Part shown: piece by piece, positions 10,354 through 21,430 of the stretch
Layout of the letters: the number at the start of each line of letters is the position of its first letter
Position numbering within the stretch: the stretch's first letter is position 1
From: Beroe ovata
Lineage: Eukaryota > Ctenophora > Nuda > Beroida > Beroidae
Direction of reading: 5' to 3'
Assembly: GCA_946803715.1 (NCBI GenBank)
Contig: CAMPET010000099.1
Span: 70,804 to 111,429 of the forward strand
DNA: 40,626 nt
Position numbers and translations under genes: made by a program
The notes under the pieces: generated by a model
Seen by the model: the letters and a program-made list of their open reading frames with translations, nothing else
What the model was told of the DNA's origin: nothing
Databases searched by the model: none

Positions 10354-13300
10354 ATGATTCTCCTCCCTCTTCTCTCCCTGAGTACCATCCTCCTTTTCAC
10401 CGGTGTTTCCTCCTCATTTGATATCAACACGACTGTCAGTGTGGTAACCCCGGAAACCAAACTCACTCTAAACCAGTCATCCTCCCTCACCATTCAGCTG
10501 GATAGGTGAGGGGAATTCTGTTCTCCCTGCACAGATATAATAGACAATAGACACATCATTCCAACTTATTTTTGACTCCATCCCGTCTCGGAATTTGACT
10601 TATCTTCTTGCACCACTGCTTTGCCCCTTGCGACTTGACACCACTCTTTTTCCCTCATACAGGTTAACGGACGAAGATCTCGTATTCAACTGTACACCAA
10701 GCAGTGAGGCCAGGATATCGCTCGAGAACGGGAACATAATAACGGTACGATGTTTAGACCGATAGAATGAAATGACAGGAAATGAGCCACACCCATAACA
10801 CCACCATAGTTCACGGGGTTATGGCAGGCTGCCAGCTCATCATAACCCAGTCGTCATCTTGGTCACCATGGTAATACTAACTGCCAGTAAACAACACGTT
10901 GTAAATTAGGCATGTATTCTTTTCGATCGTAGTACTGAAATCCAAAGTCTTATCTATAGAGTTGTATGGGTATACTGCAAACATAGCAAAATACTGGATA
11001 TCGATTTTCTAATCCAAGGATTGACATAAGAGAGGGAAGAATCTAAACTGTGAATCATCAGCGGTTACCCTACAGATGTAAGGCCCTCTCCTGTCAACTG
11101 CGATGTGGATCTCAGTATCAGCAGGTGGCAAGAGAGAACGGAGGAGTTTCGGCCCACCGTACCCCTCGCAGCTTACAACTGCAAGGCTGGGCCACCCAGA
11201 ACTCCGGAATTCTGAGCTTCACAGTTTAGAGAGACGGGGGGATTGGAGATAAGAATCAATGGAGGGGAAGAATTGAACTGAATAAATAAATNTAACACGG
11301 GATTAACATCATGAACAATATCATAATATGCTGGATAAGTGAATATTGTGTCATTTTCTCTTTGGCTACACTCACTCATACACAAACATACACACACTCA
11401 TACACACATACATTGACACACACACACACACACACACAAAGACTCATCGCGGAAGTTCATCATGTTTCTAAAAAGCAGCTGAGCGTCATAACAATTGATT
11501 TTCTTGGAACAATGTCTTTGTTATCGAGAAGAGGTGTACTTCTATCTTTGATAAATTCCATGATGAAGCAATTTCCAAGAACTGCTTCAACAACACGACA
11601 GATTATTGAGTCAATATTGAGTCATCTATTTCCGTCATTCGAACTTACGCAAATTAAGCGAGATTAACTTAACAAACGAAGATTTTCGGAATAATATTTG
11701 GATGTTATTACCCGCAGGTTAGGAATGCCACCAATCACACGACTGTGGGCATTACTGCGGGCGTGAAAGGCGGCACTTGCTACCTGAGCACGGTGATGAT
11801 TGAACCCGCGGGATTGGGTCTCAACATAACAGGTACCAGCTGATGTTGCTTCTGCGGGTGATTTATTATCTCAGGGATCGGAAATGATGTAGCTTAGATA
11901 AGACAATTAAAGAGTAGGATTTGATCCTCTTCTCGGTAGAAAAAGTGGAACATTAACGAAGGGTATTAAGTTGTGATATCCATGAACACAGAACGTTGTT
12001 CGGTGAAGCAGTAAATACACGGGTTAACAGGACATGTTTCGCTAATAATAATAAGCTCATCGCCTCATCAGCTGTCTCAACTTTGATTGTATAAAGTAGT
12101 GTTTCTTGAGCTGTTATTGTTAACATCTCTTCTCTCAGATCTGGACATGTCAGTGGTACACTCAAAGCCGTTGGAGGTTTTCATATCCATACTTGGCTGG
12201 ATATGTTTTGCTATGTGGTCCCTATCGTTTTATCCTCAGATTGTCAAAAACTGGAAGAGAAAGAGTGTTGTCGGTACGTTGATAGCTGGTGTTATCTATC
12301 AACTATGACGAATTTTTCTGTTAATCTATGTATTATGTACCTAATGCACCTGACCTTAGCGGAAACCCACTCCTACGCAAGATGTAACTTCACCTCTGCT
12401 CTGTTTTTGCCTCTCAGTCATCGTGTCTTTTCCAGGTCTCAGTTTTGACTTCCTCGGATATAACACACTCGGATGGATTTGTTACACTGTCTTCAACTTG
12501 TCTCTACTCTGGGTGGATCCAGTGAAGAGACAGTACTACGAGACATACCCGCACGGAGTGATCAATGTCCAGATCTCAGATTTCTGTTTCTCTGCCCACG
12601 CCCTAGTACTCACACGTAAGTAGAACAACGCACCAAAAATCCCTTAAATTCGGAGTACCTAAACGCTTTAAAATCGATAATAATCTTACAAGAACCTGAA
12701 AATATATACTGACGTCATTTCTCTCCATCTGCCAGTCCTTACGATTGCTCAGTGTTCGATTTACGATAGAGGAGGACAAACTCCAAGCTTCCTTTGCAAA
12801 GTTATCTTTGGAGGTAAGATATCAGTGGTTGAAATTGGATCTCGTTTGATTGATCATTTAACATCGGTATCATCTACCAAATGATAGGGTGGCCAATTTC
12901 ATCCTGCCCATACCATGTCCGTTCTGCCCATACCATGTGATCTGGTTCAGATCAAACACATCAGACACCAAAACTCGGCTGATACGTTCATATGGCTCAA
13001 TGAGATTTGCACACCCTCTTCCCCTTTCAGCTGTGATATCGGCCATGGTTATACTACTCATAGTGACAGCCTCCTGTTGCATGACGTGGTTCCAATACGT
13101 GTCCTTGTTCAGTTACGTCAAGCTTGCTGTCACACTCTTCAAGGTATTTACATCAGCTGTGACATATAAATTGCAGGGATTGTGCCGAGATGTTCACATG
13201 ATCTGAACAACCAGTACCATTGACTTATCGATACTCCAACTTTTGCAATTTGAACAAATAAATGGGAAGTTTTATCAAATTCAACACTTCCACCCAGGCC

Positions 13301-13972
13301 TCATCAGCGATAAGGTCTCGGTGGAAGTATTGGAATATTTCTGCATTTCCATTTCTCACACTTCTATCTTCTCCCCACCCGCCAGTACTCACCCCAAGTG
13401 TATGTGAACTTCAAGAATAAGAGCACGGAAGCAATAGCAATATCCGTCTTTCTGCTTGATGCCGGTGGTGGTCTTACATCGCTCCTTCAGGTACACGTGT
13501 GTCACGTTTTATCACGTGTTTTATCACGTGTTATATCACGTGATTTGTCACTATAATCACGTTATTTGTAATTTCACAAGTCCCTGCATACAATGAACTT
13601 CATGATATATGGGAAACTCAGCATGGGAAGATGTAATTCAGTAGCGATGTGACTTCCATCTTCAAAATATTTCATAATTGAGCAGTGCGTTTCGTCAAAC
13701 ATTTTCATAGCTCGATAAAAACCACGTGATAGCAACCATTGTATTTGTAAACCACGTGCTTTCCTCAGATGGCCCTTATCGCCTGGAACTACGACGACTG
13801 GATGACCTTCATCGGGGACTTCACAAAGTTTGGTCTAGCTGTTCTGACCATTATGTATGATCTGATATTCATCGTACAACACTACTGTTTGTATAGACAT
13901 GATACAGGGCCCTACAAGGACCCTAATGACGAGGAAGAGGGAGATAGGGCCCCGCTCATAGCAGGGACCTAA
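10354..13972 (+). CDS. CTNS: Cystinosin, lysosomal cystine/H+ symporter, 9 exons
   Basis: Lysosomal seven-helix PQ-loop protein that exports cystine with protons; 387 residues (human 367). Exons: 10354-10505, 10663-10744, 11718-11832, 12139-12273, 12436-12615, 12736-12813, 13031-13143, 13386-13490, 13769-13972. Residues 1-21 are a signal peptide (MILLPLLSLSTILLFTG). The luminal domain, to about 120, carries N-glycosylation sequons NTT, NQS, NAT, NHT and NIT. PQ loop 1 is FYPQIVKNWKRKSVVG with PQ at 149-150; GLSFDF, GWICYTVFN and YPHGV follow as in other cystinosins. PQ loop 2 is YSPQVYVNFKNKS with PQ at 288-289, then FLLDAGGGLTSLLQ. The FGDxTKFGL block appears as IGDFTKFGL. The C-tail ends DRAPLIAGT, an acidic dileucine-type lysosomal signal in place of the vertebrate GYDQL. 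Intron 2 (10745-11717) holds an AC microsatellite and an N. Confidence 0.95.
10745..11717 (+). repeat. Cystinosin intron 2 with AC microsatellite
   Basis: The largest intron of the gene. It contains an N at 11292 and an AC-rich microsatellite at about 11379-11440. A frame from about 11310 to 11667 opens through the AC run but has no recognisable domain. The intron ends TTACCCGCAG. Confidence 0.7.
13494..13758. promoter_or_regulatory. Cluster of six CACGTG E-boxes in cystinosin intron 8
   Basis: CACGTG occurs at 13494, 13513, 13525, 13537, 13723 and 13753, all inside the 278-bp intron 8. The copies at 13513-13542 sit in a small tandem array of ATCACGTG units. CACGTG is the core of the CLEAR element bound by MiT/TFE factors, which control lysosomal genes in vertebrates. 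Regulation of this gene by such a factor is an inference; a simple repeat is the alternative. Confidence 0.4.
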
Positions 13973-14455
13973 TTGCCAATTAGTCCAATAAGTAATTAGT
14001 CCAATAAGTAATTGGAGAAAGGGGCAGGTGTACGGGACTTACTATGTACTTAAATGTATTCTGACGAAGCAGGAGTTTGTTAAAATGTGAGTGTAAGAAA
14101 CTATGGAACAGTTTTATTTTGTATCGAGATATTGATATTTTCAGAAACCTGGTTTTGAGATGACAGTCTCATTTTGATGATTTATCTGATTCAGTTCTTT
14201 GAAATTCTATCTTGAAGTTGATTTTTTGATTTGACCATCATTTCATACTGTTATTTTGATTTAATATCTGTTGTTATGTTACAAGATAAACACCGATGAT
14301 GAGTCCAAACTTGTGTGGCTAACTGTCTTCACCCTCCCTTTATACTACCACCGCATGCAACACCAAGTTTAATTCAAGCCCTCCCCTATTCCCCATTCCT
14401 GATTTTCAATTTGACCTCACCCACAATGATATGTTACCTCTCTGTTTAGCTGATC

Positions 14456-17400
14456 ATGGGAACTGTGGTGTTTCCGGCACCTCCCCCACTAACAGACCTA
14501 CAGAAACGAGCCCTCACCATGTACATCAAGAAGAAATGGTGAGAAGCGTCGCTTATTTTCAGTTTCAAATTTTCTCAAAACAGTTGCATTTCGACAACTC
14601 ATCGCTGAAATTTTCACGCTGATAGCAGCTCCAATCTAGTCTGAAATCTAGTCCTATAATCGCTACTGGTTGCAGGGCTTACCATGAGAAGAAAGACCAG
14701 TACATCAGTCGGAGGTACCGGTGGTTGGAGGACCACAACCAGCGTGATCCCGATCTCGAGGGTATAGAAATCTCCCACACAAGTCTGGAGGAACTCAAAA
14801 AGAAACGCGAAAGTTTGGTGAGTTTCAATCTCAGGAATGCCGATTGATTCCGAGTTATCTGAACTTCGGTTCCAAATAATCGGGATCTACATAAAGTATC
14901 TGCATTTTGCGCTGAATGCCGTTTGATTCCGGGTTATCTGAAATTCGGTTCCAAATAATCGGGATCTACATATAGAATAAAGTATCTGTATTTTTTCATG
15001 ACGGAATTGTTGCACAGTGCGAAGAGAAGCACAGACTGTTCGAGAAGTTTAAGAATCTCCTCCCCCCGACGGAGGAAGAGGATTCAGCAGCTGCCCCCCA
15101 GGAGGGAGGCCCGATGGGCCCGGTCCCCGGGATGAACCATCCCGGGGGAACATTCTCCACTGCAGGTACGGTGTGGACGTTTTGGTAATAGTAGGTTGTG
15201 TAACGGATTAAAGTTTCGAGAGATAAGATTTATCTCGACTCGAAGTTAGAGGGTATCGTATTTTCAGGCGGTTATCCGAATAATAGCTACGGTTCAAACA
15301 CAACGGATCCTTACTACAACGGTGCGTCATACCCTACACCAACCCCTTACTCACTTGTAACTGAGCCGATCACACCCAAAAAACCCTCTGAAATGAGCCC
15401 AGTGAGTATTCTTGAATCGATCTTAAAAATAAAAATCTTCCTAATTCTCGAAAAAGAATGAGCAAACTTTTTTAAAATTTGATTTATCAAAAACGACCTT
15501 CCTCTCAGATTCATACAGACCGTACCAAGCCCTCCATAATGTCGCCAATCACCTCTCACGACCGAGTATATGGCCGGAAGTGGGACGATGTTAGTCCTGT
15601 TGGCACCAAGCCAGCTGATGACGGTAAATACACGGGGGAGTTTCCCCCGACTGCCACGCCCACGTCGTCAAAGTTTGCAGAGACCCGAGAAAACCGCATG
15701 GACTCCTTCACAAAAGCACTCACTGACACCATCAGCAAAGCCATGCGGTCAGAACAGAGTATGAATCGTCAGGATAGTATTGTCAAGACGGATGGAGACA
15801 CTGAGCAAATCACATCTCCCAATCGGAGCAGGGCTAACTCTGCAAAAACTGAGTCAGCGATGCTCAGTCCGAAAGTACGTGACCCGCTAGAAGGCAGGGC
15901 TGACGTTCTCAAAGGTCCGAGAACACCGGAGTCGGTATGGAAAACTGAACCTGACACACCGGAGTTACCTGTACCCCAAAAACCGGAACCTAACACTCCA
16001 GAGCTACCTGCGCCGAGGAAGCAGGAGCCAAAAACTCCTGAGTTACCCAAGAAACAGGATCCAGACTTACCATCCAAGAAACAGGGGCCCAAAACTCCGG
16101 AGTTGCCAAGGAAACAAGAACCCAAAACTCCGGAGTTACCACGGAAACAAGAACCCAAAACTCCCGATCTAACGCGGAAGCACGATCAGGAAGTTCGGAA
16201 GCAGGAACCGAGAACTCCTGACCATGGGAGGAGGGCAGAAGGCATCAGAGTCGAGGAAAAGCGGAAACATGTTGTGGAACATTCTCGATCGAGGAAGTCG
16301 GAATCCAACTCTTCCGTTTCATCTAAACAGCTCCCTCATAGGTTTGGACACTATATCACAGATGAAATCCAAAAACGGTTGTGAAGATAGGTAATCGTTC
16401 AACAAATAAATAATCCTCATTTCAGTCCTCATTCCCTGAAGAAGAAGGAAGAAGTTTCTGATCTTCCACCAGTTATAAAGATCAGTAAAGCGGAAATAGA
16501 TTCCAAAGTCATGTCATGGCCCACATCATATCCCTATCAGCGCAAGGTAACCTTGTGAAACCTTAAATCTGAATGCAGATGAAATATCCAGAGTGTCACT
16601 ATTTGGTATGTCATGTTTGGTTTCAGCAGAGTTCACAGAGTGGTGGTTCAGACGACAAGACCTCGGCGACAGATAATAAGAAGGGAGCGATCAGTGGTAA
16701 GAAAGAGAATGCGGACCCATCAGGAAGTTCGCTCCTAGAGTTCGCATTCCAGTCCGCTCTCTTTGGTAACTCTCTGTTCCATGAACGGGAGGGCAGCAAC
16801 TCACAGCAACAACAACCTACAGGACAAGGTTTATAGTAACCTAAATAGCTCTAGGTACACTATCAGTAGGGTGATCAGTAGGTTTATCTGAGCTAACGGC
16901 TCGTATGTAGGAACGGACAATTTATTGTACCCGTCCAACTCACAATAACACAAAGGGAAGCGTGAAACACAAGGAAAAATCAGAGTTGAGAACCATGATT
17001 GTTCGGCCGGTTAAGTTAATATTCCACGCCTATATTCGCCAGGTCCGAAGACCCCTCCCCAATCTACTTCCACAACCTCAACATCGGCTGCTGGACCCTC
17101 AGACCTACTGGCTGCACTATCGCTGAGTTACGGGGGAGGACCTCCCAAGAAAACATCGGAGAAGACAAGCGAAGAGAAGAAAGCACAGGTAGGATGATAA
17201 TAGATGATATAGGTTGAGCGGTAGATCCTTTATAGACGGTAGATCCTTTATAGACGTCTCAAGCGGTCTCATGAAGACACAAACCCTCATTAATTATGGG
17301 ATGGAATATGAAGTAAGATGCTCCGATCTCCGATAATCACAGGAGAAGTCGAGGAAGAGAGACAGATCGCCGGAACAAGTGCGGTCACCATCTCCAGAGT

Positions 17401-20400
17401 TAGTGACTGTTTACAAGCAGGAGGAGAAGCAGCCACCACCGGTTAGTGACAACTGTGACAGTGTGACAGTGTGACACTGCAGTGCTTTGTTTTACTGTAA
17501 CGACTGTGACACTGCAGTGCTTTGTTTTACTGTAACGACTGTGAACTGCAGTGATGTGTGACACTGCAGTGCTTTGTTTTACTGTTGTTAGAGACAACTG
17601 CAGTGATCTTTGGTTGAATTGCACTGCAGCGGTGTTTGTGGATTGGAGGGGGCTATAACAGATGTCAGAGCCAACTTCTATTACTACTGTTATCATTATC
17701 CAATTCTACACTCATCTCTATTCAACTGCAGTAGCCAGTACTCATGCTCAAATCCAAGGTGACATGGTGATTTGCATGGGTAATTGAAACTGTGATATAG
17801 ATCAATTAACAGTCATACTCGTGATTATACCGTCTAATTACATTCTCACCTCACACTTCATCTTACCCTGGATCCTATATCTCACGAGAGAATTGGCGGA
17901 CTGTTGACCAGCAATAACCAATCAACATGCTCCGTCTCACATATCGGTCAATCTGCACGTGTAGTTGATTGAGATCCAGTGCAACAACTGCACTATTGCA
18001 CGGTAACCATGACGATACCCAATCATCAACAAGCTTGCTTGTGTTGTGCTGTGTGAGAGAGAACGTATAAAAACTGCACCGGCAAGATGTGGAATATGAG
18101 CTGTTTACAGTTACCGCAGTTTACCTCAAGATCCGAGCAATGCAACATCCATCTCTAAGTCATGATACCATGGCATCCTACCCTGGTCTCCAGTGTGCAG
18201 GACTACCTCCAACTAACATGATGCAGCCCCCATTCCATACCCCCACCACTCCCTCTCCCCCCTACTCCAGCCCCACATCTGCTCTACAGCACTTCTCATT
18301 CAGCCCCGACACCAACATGCCCTACCCTCCTCCTCATCCGCCGCCGCCAATCTCGCCACTCCTCGCCGCCCAACAACAGCCGCCATGCACCTGGAACACT
18401 GAGCAGCCTGAGCGCCGGCTGGCGGTGAACGCGCGACAGCGGAGTCGTGTCCAGAACATGAACGAAGCGTTCCGGGCTCTCAAAGAGAAAGTTCCGGGTC
18501 TAAACGAGGAGGAGCGGACGTTTAGCAAGCTGGAAGTACTCCAGTGTACGATATCCTACCTGCAACACCTGTCCAAAGTGTTGGGTATAGAGCGTCGCGA
18601 GGGTGACAGTCAGGTGAGGGAGAGGGTGGAGCAGCTGGAGAAGAGATTCGTGGTCCACGGAGCCGGGGTGAAGAAACGAGGAGTGAAGAGGAAAGCAGGG
18701 TCATCGCCCGACCCGTACTGAGGTCACCACTTCTGGCAAGGAACACGTGGTCAGGAACAAAAACTGAAGTGATTAGTGACCACGTGGCATTTTGACAAGG
18801 AACACGTGGTTAGGAACAAGAACTGAAGCGATTCTGAATTAGTTTTCATGCGGATAAATTTGCTATATGTAACAGAAATGGAGGAAAATATGTCGTGAAG
18901 TGAATTTGTCGTGAGGTGAAATGTACATGTACCTCGAGATTTTATACTATTCCAAAACTTCTGTGTTTGATGTTCCTGAAATTGCTTAAACCAAGTCTCA
19001 TAAACATCCCTCTCACTGTAATAATGTCCATTGAGTGACATCACTCTTATTGACAGTTCATCGCCCTACAGAAAGAAGTAGAGAAGAGTAAGGAAGGCGG
19101 GAAGAAGAAGACGCCCCCGCCTCCCCCGCCCCCTCCACCCCCGCCAAAATCAGGCACGCTAGTCAACACTCCAACCCCGACCAAGAAACACCCTCTAGTG
19201 GCGACCCCGGTGGTGTCATCAGCCTGGGTAAGAGCTACACGCTGATATCTATAGTTTTCATAGATCATGATTGTGGATAAGGTGAGATTAATCAGGTGAT
19301 TAACAAGTCAGGCCTTTATCCGACACATATCTGCAATTAGGGCCGACTAATAAGGTCATGTGAGATTGTGAGAGCATGATACAATAGGACTACTGAAATG
19401 ATCGTCTATGATCGTCTATGATCGTCTATGTAATTCCTGTAGAAGCAGCGTGACCACGAGTACCCCTCTTCTCGAACCTCCTCCTCCACGAACCGACGCG
19501 GGCTTTATTACCAACAGGTTCCATCTTCATGTATCTCCCTTTCATTTGCACGTGCTAGTGCGCGGCGCGTGCACTTGGCGACTGCGCGCGCGACTGCGCG
19601 CGCGGCAGTAAATTTGCTGTGCATCGCTCTCTGTATAATTCTGTTGCTGCTGTCAATGTGAATACTATCCTTTCTTCTTATCACTAAGACACTTACCACT
19701 GCCTTACAAGCTCTGACTCTAGAGTCTAGAATTCTCTGATCTGAGATCAAACTTGAGACAACGTTGAAACACTATGACTAAGCAAGGAATTGATAGCTAG
19801 AACGCATAACCCTTGTTATGCAATTTGCATATATGGCACTCTGACAGATTGGCAGAACCTATAAATCCACTATAATAGGTAATTCATTTTGATAATTATA
19901 TCAACACAGCTCGATCATTCGCTGTCCTTGTACTCACACAGTCACAGCTGCATCTATTTTCGACTGCACATTCTCATTGAAACAATCACATGAATTCTTC
20001 AAATGTGCTTACTACACCTTCAATGTATCCTTGATTGCCTTATCCCCGGTTAAGTCTATCTTTAAACTAGAACATAGCAAAATTACCCGCCATTCTAGCC
20101 CGCCATTTCCCGCCAATATCTAACACCCGTCCACTATCCCAGCAGCAGTTATACACGCCACAGTCGCCGTCAACGTCGCCCGCGCTGGGGCACCCTGTAT
20201 CCTACCCAGCGTACCACGCGTTCCTCTCCCCCACCCATAGCTCGCAGTACGGCAACTCCCAGTTCTCCTCTCCCCGACAATTCCCCTCACCACTCCCCCC
20301 TCACTCACCCTCACCAGGGAGTCTGAGGAGCCCGTACTACGGGAGTTATCCAACCCCTCACTCACCGGGCATGGGTGAGTAGTGAGTGCTCTTGAGCTAT

Positions 20401-20722
20401 ACGTAGTGTACAATGTATACAATGTATACATTGCACAACGTGTATATTGTAGTTGTACAATGTATACATTGTATACATTGTATACATTGTATACATTGTA
20501 CAACGTGTATATTGTAGTAACAATTGTAGTAACAATCTTATGATTGATTATTACAGATTAATCCAATAAACCGTGAGTAATTGGGAATTCTCCGCAGGTC
20601 TGCTGGCGCCGCAACTCCTTCAGCCGCCGATGCACATGCCGCCACTCCCGCCTCCGCCCCACGTGCAGTATCCACCGCCGCCGCCACACAACTCCCGCAA
20701 CTATACAAACCGGTTTATGTAA
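14456..20722 (+). CDS. Long proline-rich protein with N-terminal coiled coil (weakly GPS2-like), 12 exons
   Basis: Not firmly recognised. Exons: 14456-14538, 14676-14817, 15018-15165, 15268-15401, 15509-16341, 16426-16546, 16627-16828, 17043-17188, 17343-17441, 19057-19227, 20143-20374, 20598-20722; phases agree and the product is 811 residues. Residues about 10-95 are charged and helical. LEELKKKRESLCEEKHRLF with a following FEKFKNLL is reminiscent of the GPS2 coiled coil that binds NCoR/SMRT, but GPS2 is only about 330 residues in humans. Exon 5 encodes about seven copies of a KQEPKTPELPR-like unit with proline-directed TP sites. Exon 10 holds a polyproline run; exons 11-12 are rich in S, P, Y and Q, and the protein ends NYTNRFM. 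This composition fits a disordered nuclear cofactor. The start lies 6 bases after a CTGTTTAG acceptor-like site. The last three exons could belong to a separate gene, since 1.6 kb holding a bHLH gene separates them. Confidence 0.6.
15940..16230 (+). repeat. In-frame repeats encoding KQEPKTPELPR units
   Basis: An array of 33-bp-class units inside exon 5 of the coiled-coil protein gene, with about seven copies varying around KQEPKTPELPR. Two neighbouring copies (about 16105-16160) are nearly identical at the DNA level, so the array has expanded recently. Each unit supplies one TP, a possible proline-directed phosphosite. Confidence 0.75.
17446..17620. repeat. Tandem repeat of about 43 bp in an intron
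   Basis: Units containing GACACTGCAGTGCTTTG, TTTTACTGT and AACGACTGTG recur three times, with a decayed fourth. The array lies directly after exon 9 of the coiled-coil protein gene. GCAGTG/CACTGC makes a small dyad in each unit. Confidence 0.75.
18066..18073 (+). promoter_or_regulatory. TATA box of the nested bHLH gene
   Basis: TATAAAAA 74 bp before the bHLH ATG. It supports an independent promoter inside the host gene intron, rather than an exon of the host gene. Confidence 0.6.
18140..18721 (+). CDS. Group A bHLH transcription factor, intronless, nested gene
   Basis: 193-residue transcription factor. Residues 1-90 are proline-rich (PPPHPPPPISPLL). Residues 91-149 are a basic helix-loop-helix: ERRLAVNARQRSRVQN as basic region, NEAFRALKEKVP as helix 1, then FSKLEVLQCTISYLQHLSKVL as loop end and helix 2 with the typical SK-x-E-x-L signature. 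A basic stretch KKRGVKRK (178-185) is a likely nuclear signal. The family resembles the paraxis/MESP/TCF21/atonal-related group A; I cannot place it further. The conserved glutamate of the NARERxR core, which reads the E-box, is glutamine (Q100). The open frame reaches to 18089 without an ATG, so 18140 is the first possible start. The gene lies in an intron of the proline-rich protein gene on the same strand. Confidence 0.85.
   Translation: MQHPSLSHDTMASYPGLQCAGLPPTNMMQPPFHTPTTPSPPYSSPTSALQHFSFSPDTNMPYPPPHPPPPISPLLAAQQQPPCTWNTEQPERRLAVNARQRSRVQNMNEAFRALKEKVPGLNEEERTFSKLEVLQCTISYLQHLSKVLGIERREGDSQVRERVEQLEKRFVVHGAGVKKRGVKRKAGSSPDPY
18737..18833. repeat. Direct duplication carrying CACGTG E-boxes after the bHLH stop
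   Basis: A unit of about 59 bp starting CAAGGAACACGTGGT and including GGAACAA-ACTGAAG is present twice. CACGTG occurs at 18744, 18781 and 18803, within 90 bp after the bHLH stop codon. It could be 3'UTR or a downstream element. Confidence 0.6.
19228..20142 (+). other. Intron with no further gene seen
   Basis: The 915-bp stretch between two exons of the proline-rich protein gene. It holds a threefold ATCGTCTATG repeat (about 19399-19428) and an alternating CG-rich patch (19555-19605). The short open frames here show no domain. Confidence 0.5.
20405..20516. repeat. Palindromic ATACATTGT microsatellite
   Basis: The 9-mer GTATACATT is repeated in tandem with inverted copies (AATGTATAC), so the whole tract can fold. 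It lies in the last intron of the proline-rich protein gene. A related TACAATGTA-rich tract lies at about 36537-36665. Confidence 0.75.
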
Positions 20723-21320
20723 AGAGGAACATGATCAGATCTTCCCGATTCCCGGCCGTGAAGCTGAAATTACACTTAACCGCGGAATCGATGTAGCTGA
20801 GATATTCCTGATCCTCTGTAAATTGGGTCCCGGGTGCGAAAGTACCGTTCTCCACCGAACAGTCCAATTTCAGTGATCTCTATTAGATGAACTGATATAG
20901 ACAAACAAGTCGAGCTGACTACTGAAAAATGAAAAAGTAGATGAAGTGAAACTTTTAGTTTTAAAATGTTTTACGTTTCAATTTACCTTTAGACATTGTT
21001 CAATGTCCACAGAAGGACTTCTGTCTTTAACTTTTACGTGCTTTCTGTTTTACCCAAGGATGATATTTATTCCGGATCAATGGAAGTATTTTTGCTTTGT
21101 TTTGCTCTGCCATTTGATGTAAGTGTAACTATCTTGATATTCTTCATTGTGCTACTATTTGATATTAATGGATGGTTCAATATTTCAATTGATAAATGAA
21201 AAGGTCGTTTTCGTTTGTTGACGAATCTGGTAAATTTGAGTCTGGAAATTCATATCTATCATCGCTACTCAAACCCAGGCCCCAGGGCTACCAGTACCTA
21301 TTAAAGAGAGGCGCCCAATC

Positions 21321-21430
21321 TATAGGTCTAGTTCTACAACCACTATAGGTTTAGTTCTACAACCACTATAGGTCTAGTTCTACAACCACTATAGGTCTAG
21401 TTCTACAACCACTATAGGTCTAGCTCTACA
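21321..21430. repeat. 23-bp tandem repeat, about five copies
   Basis: The unit TATAGGTCTAGTTCTACAAC plus CAC is repeated head to tail with only one or two changes (one copy has TTTAG). The last copy decays into TAGCTCTACAGCA. No spacers, so it is a minisatellite. Confidence 0.9.

Noticed and set aside
11311-11667. 118-codon frame inside cystinosin intron 2
   Set aside because: Its first part is translated AC microsatellite and the rest has no recognisable domain or splice context.
15769-16158. 129-codon minus-strand frame rich in CFLGNSGV
   Set aside because: It is the complement of the in-frame KQEPKTPELPR repeats; the plus-strand frame has matching splice phases.
21321-21430. Possible CRISPR-like regular repeat
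   Set aside because: The 23-bp units abut without spacers; this is a minisatellite in a eukaryotic genome. The same holds for 28460-28518.
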